64,000 nucleotides of DNA from NCBI RefSeq assembly GCF_039541795.1, contig NZ_BAABGX010000003.1, forward strand, positions 62,001 through 126,000, read 5' to 3'. A model generated the notes under the pieces. The model saw nothing but the letters and a program-made list of their open reading frames with translations. It searched no databases and was not told where the DNA came from. Made by a program: the position numbers and the translations under genes. This document shows, piece after piece, positions 42,126-49,170 of the stretch. The DNA comes from Nibribacter koreensis. Its GTDB lineage: Bacteria > Bacteroidota > Bacteroidia > Cytophagales > Hymenobacteraceae. Position 1 is the first letter of the stretch; every line of letters starts with the position of its first letter.

Positions 42126-44030
42126 ATGAACTTAGGCAAGCCATTATTAGAAGAACTTTTTAATAAGCAAATCAGATTTAGAATTCCAGTCTTTCAAAGA
42201 CATTATGTTTGGAATGAGCAGGAACAGTTAATGCCTTTGTGGGAAGATTTTGTTAATAAATACAATGAAAGGCTTGCCAAAAAGAAAATCCATCCTCATT
42301 ACACAGGCTCAATTGTTCTATTTCATGAAAATACGACAACAAGTACGCTTTCGTCATACAGTGTTATAGATGGTCAACAAAGGCTTACTACATTTCAGAT
42401 TTTTATCGCCTCATTTAGAGAAATATGTAGAAAGTATTTAGGAGACGAAAATCTAATTAAGGAATTAGATAAATTTCTTTTTAATGAAAAGTCGTATGGA
42501 GACCAGGACTATGAATTGCAGAAATTCAAGTTGGAGCCAACAAAATTCAATAAAGAAATATTCAATACTATTATCTCGAATACATACGAAAAAATAAATG
42601 AGTTACTTGTGTTGCCTGTTTTGTCAGAATATGGTATAGGGCATAAAACATATAGACAGGTTGCTAAGGGCAGAAATAAGCTTTTGGGAGCATACCTGTT
42701 TTTCTATGACCAGTTAGATAATTTAGTTTCTGGATACGATGGCCATTTGCCTGACTTAATAACACAATTTCTATTAGTATTAAAAAGGGATTTTCAATTT
42801 GTTGAAATAGGGTTAACTCAAAATGATGACCCTCAAATGATTTTTGAAACAATGAATGGTCGCGGGGCTTCATTGACAGAAACTGACCTCATAAGAAATT
42901 ACATATTTATGAGAGCAAATAGTAACCAAGAAAATTTAGATAAAATATATGAAAAGTATTGGGATGAATTTGACGATTCTGAATCAAAATTTAAATGGCA
43001 TGAAAAGGTAAGTAGAGGCAGATATTTTGAGAGGAATTTGCAGTTTTTCATTATTGACTATCTAACACTTAAACTTCAAGCAGAAATAAGATATGACCAA
43101 GTGTTTTATTTCTACAAACTTTTTATAATAAACCAAACTAATTTTCAAAATGTAGAAGAAGAATTAGCGGAACTAAATGCATATAGTAAAATATTTAAAA
43201 GAATTGTAAAGCCAGAGGGGAATACATTTTTTGACCGACTGGCATCACGTCTTTTAGATATGAATATATCCACCGTCTATCCACTTATCTTGTACATTGA
43301 GGGTGATTCAGATATTACTATTGAAAATAAAAATAAAATTTACTCGTATTTAGACTCTTACATTACAAGGAGATTCTTATGTGGTTATACTACAAAAAAT
43401 TATAATAATGTCTTTTTAGAATATTTAAAGTTTTTGACTAAGAATAAAGATGCAGATTCTTTCAAAGAATTATTGAACTCAAAAACGTCTGAAACTAATC
43501 TGTGGCCAACAGATAATATACTTTTAGAGAAACTACTTGAACGGCCTTTGTATAGGGAAGAAAAGAACAAGTCAAGGAGTATTTCAAATATTTTATTGGA
43601 AGTTGAACACTCTATCCGTGGTAACAAACAGGAACAAGTTAAATTCTTAAATACTGGACTGACCATAGAGCATCTACTGCCTCAAAATTGGTTTAAATAT
43701 TGGCCACTAGGTGGCGAGGCTATATCAGAAGATGATTTTAATATCTCAGTTCATGCTGTAATGACTGAGGATGATAAAAATGGCAAGTACCATAAAATTG
43801 AGAATAGAAATAAAATGCTTCATACAATAGGCAATCTAACTATTCTAACAAGTTCTTTGAACCCAAGTGTAAGTAATTCTTCATTTGATATTAAGAAGCA
43901 AGAAATTGGTCGTCAATCAACAGCAGTACTTAATACCTATTTCCAAAGTAAATCTACTTGGGACGAAGAACAAATTATCAGTAGAAGTGAATATCTTTAT
44001 GAGCAAATTAAGAAAATATGGTCTGCCTAG
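42126..44030 (+). CDS. DUF262 and DUF1524 (GmrSD-like) restriction/defence protein
   Basis: Single protein of 634 residues joining both halves of GmrSD-type type IV restriction systems. The N-terminal DUF262 shows RIPVFQRHYVWNEQ and VIDGQQRLTTFQ (nucleotide-binding/hydrolysis signatures) and MIFETMNGRGASLTETDLIR. The C-terminal DUF1524 nuclease shows LTIEHLLPQNW, GNLTILTSSLNPSVSN and a following SSFDIKKQE, the HNH-like motif. Such proteins cut modified phage DNA. The gene is markedly AT-rich, as is its leader, which indicates recent transfer. No methyltransferase is adjacent, as expected for type IV. Confidence 0.9.
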   Translation: MNLGKPLLEELFNKQIRFRIPVFQRHYVWNEQEQLMPLWEDFVNKYNERLAKKKIHPHYTGSIVLFHENTTTSTLSSYSVIDGQQRLTTFQIFIASFREICRKYLGDENLIKELDKFLFNEKSYGDQDYELQKFKLEPTKFNKEIFNTIISNTYEKINELLVLPVLSEYGIGHKTYRQVAKGRNKLLGAYLFFYDQLDNLVSGYDGHLPDLITQFLLVLKRDFQFVEIGLTQNDDPQMIFETMNGRGASLTETDLIRNYIFMRANSNQENLDKIYEKYWDEFDDSESKFKWHEKVSRGRYFERNLQFFIIDYLTLKLQAEIRYDQVFYFYKLFIINQTNFQNVEEELAELNAYSKIFKRIVKPEGNTFFDRLASRLLDMNISTVYPLILYIEGDSDITIENKNKIYSYLDSYITRRFLCGYTTKNYNNVFLEYLKFLTKNKDADSFKELLNSKTSETNLWPTDNILLEKLLERPLYREEKNKSRSISNILLEVEHSIRGNKQEQVKFLNTGLTIEHLLPQNWFKYWPLGGEAISEDDFNISVHAVMTEDDKNGKYHKIENRNKMLHTIGNLTILTSSLNPSVSNSSFDIKKQEIGRQSTAVLNTYFQSKSTWDEEQIISRSEYLYEQIKKIWSA

Positions 44031-44162
44031 AGGGAGCAGTATATATAGTTTTTTGTGCTAAATGGACTGTTGAGAATTGAAAGTAGATATGACTTCTTTT
44101 AAAGTTTTAAAGCTAAGTGCTATTAAAAGACCACAATCTGATTGTGTTCTTTCTCTGGTAAT

Positions 44163-44272
44163 ATTGCAAAGGAAAGGGTGCTTGAGATTACTCCCAAGCA
44201 CCCTTTCCTTTGTAATATTACCTTTTCCTAAAACTAGAATAAGAAAGAATTTAATGTGGGGTTTGGGTATTG
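44163..44272 (-). pseudogene. Decayed second copy of the icd 3' end with its terminator
   Basis: Bases 44228-44272 align without gaps to the last codons of icd (46571-46615), about three quarters identical by eye, and translate on the minus strand as YPNPTLNSFLF followed by a stop, against RPSATLNSFLDQF in icd. The adjoining hairpin AAGGAAAGGGTGCTTG / CAAGCACCCTTTCCTT (44163-44216) corresponds to the icd terminator. Order and orientation match. No further icd sequence precedes it, so only a scar remains; a 71-codon open frame on + across it is not a gene. Confidence 0.75.
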
Positions 44273-44327
44273 CCGCTCATTCAAATCAGTAAAGGCTTAC
44301 TCATATCCATAGCAAAAGAGTCTCAAA

Positions 44328-44891
44328 ATGAATGCATTGTATAATTGCATATCAAAATACTATCCTATCACTTCTGAAGCTTGGAAGGCCCTTTCCAATG
44401 CTTTAACCCAAATCAAGATTCCAAGAAATTCCTTTCTAGTAAAAGAAGGAACGGTATGCAACAACTTATACTTTCTTGAGCGAGGTTGTCTACGTGGGTA
44501 TTATAGCCTAGACGGGAAAGAGATTACCTATTGGTTTGGGTTTGAGGATAATTTTGTCACGTCCTTTTATAGCTTTATTTCTAGAAAGCCAGCGGTAGAA
44601 AACATACAGGCTTTAGAAGACTCTACCTTATGGAGCATTAGTTATGAAGCTTTGCACCTGTTGTTTGATGCGCATCATGACCTGGAGCGGCTTGTGCGCA
44701 TTATCAATGAGCAGTACTACATACGGCTGGAAGAGCGGTTTATGGCCATGCAGTTTAAAACGGCTAAAGAGCGCTATGAACAGCTAATAGAAAATTCGCC
44801 ACACATCCTTCACAGAATCTCGCTTGGACAAACGGCTTCTTACCTGGGTATTAGTCAGGAAACGCTGAGCAGAATAAGAAGCCAAGTGTAG
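44328..44891 (+). CDS. Crp/Fnr-family transcription regulator
   Basis: Protein of 187 residues: a cyclic-nucleotide-binding-type beta-roll (NSFLVKEGTVCNNLYFLERG, residues 37-56; YFLERGCLRGYYSLDGKEIT) followed by a helical linker and an abbreviated HTH (LGQTASYLGISQETLSRIRS). The effector is not evident. This short type is frequent in Bacteroidota. It lies 80 bases upstream of the YiaA-like gene on the same strand and probably regulates it. Confidence 0.88.
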   Translation: MNALYNCISKYYPITSEAWKALSNALTQIKIPRNSFLVKEGTVCNNLYFLERGCLRGYYSLDGKEITYWFGFEDNFVTSFYSFISRKPAVENIQALEDSTLWSISYEALHLLFDAHHDLERLVRIINEQYYIRLEERFMAMQFKTAKERYEQLIENSPHILHRISLGQTASYLGISQETLSRIRSQV

Positions 44892-44971
44892 CGTTTCGCT
44901 TTTTGACAAATGTCAAAAGAAAGGATTGAGGCCCACTCTACCTTTGATTCATCATTTAACGAAAAACAAAG

Positions 44972-45391
44972 ATGAATCAGAAACCATCAAACGTATTTGC
45001 CGCGGCCTCTTATTTTGTTCTACTTACGGGTATCAGTGCTTACATCATAGGCCTCTGGAACGCCGACATGATGCTGAATGAAAAAGGGTATTACTTCACC
45101 ATTCTTATGTATGGTTTGTTCTCAGCCATCTCCCTGCAAAAAAGTGTGCGTGACCAATTAGATGGTATTCCGGTTTCTAGTATGTATTATGGACTTGCCT
45201 GGTTCTCTACCATCGTTTCCTTGGTACTACTTACCGTAGGGCTCTGGAATGCAGATTTGTTTCTGAGCGAGAAAGGTTTTTACGGAATGTCTTTTCTGTT
45301 GAGCCTATTCGCTGCGATAACCGTTCAGAAAAATACCAGAGACAGTCTAGCTAATGAAACGTCTGCGAAGCATAATGTGGATGGGTATTAA
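44972..45391 (+). CDS. YiaA/YiaB-family inner membrane protein
   Basis: Protein of 139 residues with four hydrophobic helices and an internal duplication: GLWNADMMLNEKGYY (residue ~28) and GLWNADLFLSEKGFYG (residue ~91), each followed by an A-A-I/S-I-S/T-LQK type segment. This matches the YiaA/YiaB family, of unknown function, with roles suggested in stress. Upstream is a Crp/Fnr regulator, a pairing seen in other Bacteroidota. Confidence 0.85.
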   Translation: MNQKPSNVFAAASYFVLLTGISAYIIGLWNADMMLNEKGYYFTILMYGLFSAISLQKSVRDQLDGIPVSSMYYGLAWFSTIVSLVLLTVGLWNADLFLSEKGFYGMSFLLSLFAAITVQKNTRDSLANETSAKHNVDGY

Positions 45392-45415
45392 CTACTCAAC
45401 AAGAAAGGGACTTAT

Positions 45416-45459
45416 GGAAAAGGCCGCTTGAGACTTCTCTTAACCGGCTTTTTCTTTCC
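45416..45459. terminator. Terminator related to the icd terminator
   Basis: Imperfect hairpin AAAAGGCCGCTTGAG / CTCTTAACCGGCTTTTT. Its left arm AAAAGGCCGCTTGAGA is almost identical to that of the icd terminator at 46512, so it is a third, diverged copy of that terminator. Confidence 0.65.
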
Positions 45460-45603
45460 TGCTTGTTCCCTTGGGTCCCAATCTGCTCCTGGTGTAAATT
45501 CAATTCCTGAACTATGTTGCCAGCCTGTTGATTTGCAAAACTATCAACCGCGCACATAACTCGCTTCTTGTTTGCACGTATAGAATTGTATAATTTTACA
45601 CGT

Positions 45604-45855
45604 ATGGAAACCAAGCTCACGTTAGTCTTAGACAAAGCTATTATTGAGAGAGCCAAGTTATATGCCTCTTCCAAGAAGACTAGTTTGTCTAAAATGATAG
45701 AGGCCTACCTGGATCGGGTAACAGAAGAAGAAACGGCCAAGGCAGAAATTTCGCCGTTGGTGAAAAGCCTTTCTGGCGTATTGTCTCTCCCTAAAACGCA
45801 TGACCTGAAAAAGGACTACGGTGACTACCTGGCAGATAAATACTTGAATGGCTGA
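45604..45855 (+). CDS. Antitoxin of a PIN toxin-antitoxin pair (DUF6364-like)
   Basis: Protein of 83 residues starting METKLTLVLDKAIIERAKLY, with a ribbon-helix-helix-like start followed by SKKTSLSKMIEAYLDRV and an acidic C-terminal part that would wrap the toxin. It resembles DUF6364 antitoxins. The ATG at 45604 fits better than the upstream frame start at 45568. The last 8 bases overlap the toxin start, the standard arrangement for these operons. Confidence 0.85.
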   Translation: METKLTLVLDKAIIERAKLYASSKKTSLSKMIEAYLDRVTEEETAKAEISPLVKSLSGVLSLPKTHDLKKDYGDYLADKYLNG

Positions 45856-46273
45856 TATCTTCATTGACACAGACGTGTGTCTGGACCTTTTGGCCCAAAG
45901 AGACCCGCATTACACCTATGCGGCTTCTTTGTTTACCATGGCAGACAAAGGCGAAATTACCTTATATGTGTCTTCGCTTTCCTTCTCTAATTTGAATTAC
46001 CTGTTGTCCAGGCAGTACTCCATTGCAGAGGCCAGACGGATTTTGAGCAAGTTTAAAGTTTTGGTCAAAGTGTTGGCAGTAGATGATAAAATTATTGAAT
46101 TGGCGCTTCATTCTAAATTCACTGATTTTGAGGACGCCATTCAGTACTTCACCGCCATTGAAACAGGCATTACTGTACTGTTAACCAGAAACTTGAAAGA
46201 CTACAAGAAAGCTGAGATAACCGTGCAGACACCAGAACTGTATTTAAAGCCCATAACGGGGAAAAGTTTTTAA
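45848..46273 (+). CDS. PIN-domain ribonuclease toxin (VapC-like)
   Basis: Protein of 141 residues with the PIN fold: the first acidic motif is IFIDTDVCLDLL (D7, D9), followed by a conserved YVSSLSFSNLNYLL and the late acidic pair in KFTDFEDAIQY (about residue 92-98), then the TRN motif in LLTRNLKDY. PIN toxins cut RNA and are held by the co-expressed antitoxin. It overlaps the antitoxin by eight bases. A four-hairpin repeat follows. Confidence 0.9.
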   Translation: MADIFIDTDVCLDLLAQRDPHYTYAASLFTMADKGEITLYVSSLSFSNLNYLLSRQYSIAEARRILSKFKVLVKVLAVDDKIIELALHSKFTDFEDAIQYFTAIETGITVLLTRNLKDYKKAEITVQTPELYLKPITGKSF

Positions 46274-46360
46274 ATAGGTGTATGTCGTAGGCGTCCGTTT
46301 GTGTACGTACGTATAGTGAATTACCAATAATCTGCTATCTGCTCTTTAGTATTTATTGCT

Positions 46361-46502
46361 GATGTACCTTGCTATTCGGGATTTACCAATCCCGAATCCA
46401 TCTGTCGGGGATTTATCAATCCCCGTTTTGCTCAAGAAGGGGATTGATAAATCCCCGACAGAGAGCTTTCAGATTGGTAAATCTGAAATAGCAAAGTGCA
46501 TC
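46361..46502. repeat. Nested palindromic array of four hairpins
   Basis: 142 bases in which four copies of a short palindrome (CGGGATTTACCAATCCCG 46377-46394; CGGGGATTTATCAATCCCCG 46406-46425; GGGGATTGATAAATCCCC 46439-46456; CAGATTGGTAAATCTG 46470-46485) are set symmetrically, with outer arms GATGTACCTTGCTATT and AATAGCAAAGTGCATC also pairing. It looks like a REP-doublet element of the kind mobilised by REP-associated transposases, none of which is in the window. Confidence 0.85.
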
Positions 46503-46510
46503 TTTAATAA

Positions 46511-46555
46511 CAAAAAGGCCGCTTGAGATTTCTCCCAAGCGGCCTTTCCTTTTCT
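46511..46555 (-). terminator. icd terminator
   Basis: AAAAAGGCCGCTTGAG / CAAGCGGCCTTT stem, 15 bases beyond the icd stop on the minus strand. Confidence 0.9.
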
Positions 46556-46570
46556 AAAATTACCTTCCTC

Positions 46571-48796
46571 CTAGAACTGGTCTAAGAAAGAATTCAACGT
46601 GGCGCTTGGGCGCATGGCTTTCTCTACTTTGGCCGTGTCTGGGTGGAAGTAACCACCCATGTCTACGGGTTTGCCTTGGGCCGCAATCTGCTCCTGTACA
46701 ATCTTCTCTTCGTTCTCCGTTAAGCCTTTGGCCAGGTCCGTGAAACGGGTTTTCAGTTCCTCGTTCTTGGTTTGCTCAGCCAGGGCCTGGGCCCAGTAAA
46801 GCGCCAGGTAGAAGTGGCTTCCGCGGTTGTCAATGCCGCCTACTTTACGGGCCGGCGACTTGTCTTTCTCCAGGAACTCGGCGTTGGCTTGGTTCAGGGT
46901 TTCGGCAAGCACGGCGGCTTTGTCGTTCTTGGTTTTGTAAGCCAGGTCTTCCAGCGATACGGCCAGGGCCAGGAACTCACCCAGTGAATCCCAGCGCAGG
47001 TAGTTCTCCTCAGCGAACTGCTGTACGTGCTTAGGTGCAGATCCACCGGCACCGGTTTCAAACAGTCCGCCGCCGTCTAGCAACGGCACAATAGAAAGCA
47101 TTTTGGCGCTGGTGCCTAGTTCAATAATCGGGAACAAGTCCGTTAAGTAGTCACGCAGTACGTTGCCCGTCACAGAGATGGTGTCTTTACCGGCAACCGC
47201 GCGCTCACATGAGTAGCGCATGGCCTCTACCGGAGACATGATTTTAATCTCCAGGCCGTTGGTGTCATGGTCTTTCAGGTACTGGTTTACCTTCTTGATG
47301 AGGTTGGCGTCATGCGCACGCTTCGGGTCTAGCCAGAAGATGGCAGGCGCGCCGGTGATGCGGGCACGGGTCACGGCCAGTTTCACCCAGTCCTGAATAG
47401 GCAGGTCTTTGGTCTGGCACATTCTCCAGATATCGCCTTCCTCTACTTTGTGCTCCATCAAGGCATTGCCAGCCGCATCTACCACGCGCACGGTACCGCT
47501 GGTAGTCATTTGGAAGGTCTTGTCATGTGAGCCGTACTCTTCGGCTTTCTGGGCCATTAGGCCAATGTTAGGCACGGTGCCCATGGTCTTAGGGTCAAAA
47601 GCGCCGTTCTCTTTGCAGAAGTCAATCACCTCTTGGTAGATGCCCGCGTAGTTGCGGTCTGGAATCATGAACTTGGCGTCATGGGCTTTGCCGTCGGCGC
47701 CCCACATCTTGCCAGACGTTCTAATGGCCGCCGGCATAGAGGCGTCAATAATCACGTCATTAGGGAAGTGCAGGTTGGTGATGCCTTTGTCTGAGTCTAC
47801 CATGGCCAGGGCCGGACCGTTCTCTAGGGCCGCTTTCAAATCAGCCTCAATGGCTTCTCTCTGGTCTTGGGGCAGAGACTGGATTTTGTTGTACACATCG
47901 CCCAGGCCGTTGTTGGGGTCCACACCGGCGGTTTTCAGGGCCTCGGCGTGCTTGGTGAACACGTCCTTGAAGAACACCGTCACGGCATGACCAAACATAA
48001 TAGGGTCAGAGACCTTCATCATGGTGGCTTTCAGGTGCAGAGACAATAGAATACCAGATGCCTTGGCATCAGCGATCTCTTTCTCATAGAACGCGCGCAG
48101 GGCTTTCTTGCTCATCACCGATGAGTCAATCACCTCGCCGGCTTTCAGGGCCAGTTTGTCTTTTAGGGTAGTGGTGGTTCCGTCGGCGGCTACAAACTCA
48201 ATCTTTACTTCGGTGGCTTGGTCCATGGTCACTGACTGCTCAGTGCCATAAAAATCACCGTCGGTCATGTGGGCTACGTGTGATTTTGAGTCTGATGTCC
48301 AGGCGCCCATGGAGTGCGGGTGCTTGCGGGCGTACTGCTTCACGGCGTCGGCCACGCGGCGGTCAGAGTTTCCTTCGCGCAAGACCGGGTTCACGGCACT
48401 GCCCAACACTTTGCCGTAGCGGGTTTTGATTTCCTTCTCGGCGTCGGTCTTCGGGTCTGCCGGATAGTCTGGAATGTTATAGCCCTGGCTCTGCAATTCT
48501 TTGATGGCCTGCGTCAACTGCGGCACAGAGGCCGAGATGTTAGGCAATTTGATGATGTTGGCTTCCGGGGTTTTGGCCAGTTCGCCTAGCTCTGCTAAGT
48601 CATCGGCTTGTCTCTGCTCAGGAGTCAGGTTCTCTGGGAAGGTAGCCAGAATACGGCCCGCCAGGGAGATGTCTCTTGTTTCTACCTCAATGCCGGCCGC
48701 CTTGGTGAATGCCTTTACAATAGGCAGGAACGAGTGCGTGGCCAAAGCCGGCGCCTCATCTGTTATGGTATAAATGATTTTTGATGTGTTTGCCAT
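46571..48796 (-). CDS. icd: NADP-dependent isocitrate dehydrogenase, monomeric type
   Basis: TCA-cycle enzyme converting isocitrate to 2-oxoglutarate and CO2 with NADP+. The 741-residue length and the opening MANTSKIIYTITDEAPALAT identify the monomeric class, unrelated in length to the E. coli dimeric type. Recognisable blocks are REGNSDRRVADAVKQYA, MGAWTSDSKSHVAHMTDGDF and GGLFETGAGGSAPKH. Its terminator and the last codons are duplicated as a scar at 44163-44272. Confidence 0.96.
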   Translation of the reverse strand: MANTSKIIYTITDEAPALATHSFLPIVKAFTKAAGIEVETRDISLAGRILATFPENLTPEQRQADDLAELGELAKTPEANIIKLPNISASVPQLTQAIKELQSQGYNIPDYPADPKTDAEKEIKTRYGKVLGSAVNPVLREGNSDRRVADAVKQYARKHPHSMGAWTSDSKSHVAHMTDGDFYGTEQSVTMDQATEVKIEFVAADGTTTTLKDKLALKAGEVIDSSVMSKKALRAFYEKEIADAKASGILLSLHLKATMMKVSDPIMFGHAVTVFFKDVFTKHAEALKTAGVDPNNGLGDVYNKIQSLPQDQREAIEADLKAALENGPALAMVDSDKGITNLHFPNDVIIDASMPAAIRTSGKMWGADGKAHDAKFMIPDRNYAGIYQEVIDFCKENGAFDPKTMGTVPNIGLMAQKAEEYGSHDKTFQMTTSGTVRVVDAAGNALMEHKVEEGDIWRMCQTKDLPIQDWVKLAVTRARITGAPAIFWLDPKRAHDANLIKKVNQYLKDHDTNGLEIKIMSPVEAMRYSCERAVAGKDTISVTGNVLRDYLTDLFPIIELGTSAKMLSIVPLLDGGGLFETGAGGSAPKHVQQFAEENYLRWDSLGEFLALAVSLEDLAYKTKNDKAAVLAETLNQANAEFLEKDKSPARKVGGIDNRGSHFYLALYWAQALAEQTKNEELKTRFTDLAKGLTENEEKIVQEQIAAQGKPVDMGGYFHPDTAKVEKAMRPSATLNSFLDQF

Positions 48797-49170
48797 AGTA
48801 GTGTATGTTAAGTAATGTGCCCTGCGCGCAAACCTGTTACCCGCACGTCTAAGCCCTGTACGGTTGGCAAAGGGTTAGACTGGCAAATATAAGTGAAAAT
48901 TGATACGCACTAATCTGCAGACCAACTGTTCTAAACAATAAATACCTGAATAGGTTAAGAGGCAAACTGGTCTTTCGTTTTTGGGCTGTTTTCCTCAAAA
49001 CAAGCCAAAAACGACCTTTGCGACTATTGTTTGTGGCATGAACCCTGGTGCTGACAACTTTAATCCATGGCCGTTAAAAAGGTCTTTTCTGCGCTTTAAG
49101 CTCAATATTAATCCTATCTTTGGTAACCACGTAAAGGGAGTTCCTTTGCTACATCAGCTCTCAGCGGTAC
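48797..49170. other. Divergent intergenic region
   Basis: 374 bases between icd and the PAS kinase, holding one palindrome copy. A 46-codon frame from 49038 overlaps the kinase start by eight bases; it resembles nothing known and is not called a gene. Confidence 0.4.
48976..49013. repeat. Dispersed palindrome, copy 19
   Basis: CGTTTTTGGGCTGTTTTC ... AAGCCAAAAACG, between two divergent genes. Confidence 0.85.

Noticed and set aside
44077..44292. 71-codon plus-strand frame
   Set aside because: It runs across the icd 3' scar and its terminator and has no start-site support.
46361..46502. CRISPR-like appearance of the repeated palindromes
   Set aside because: The units are inverted rather than direct repeats and there are no unique spacers of constant size; no cas gene is present.
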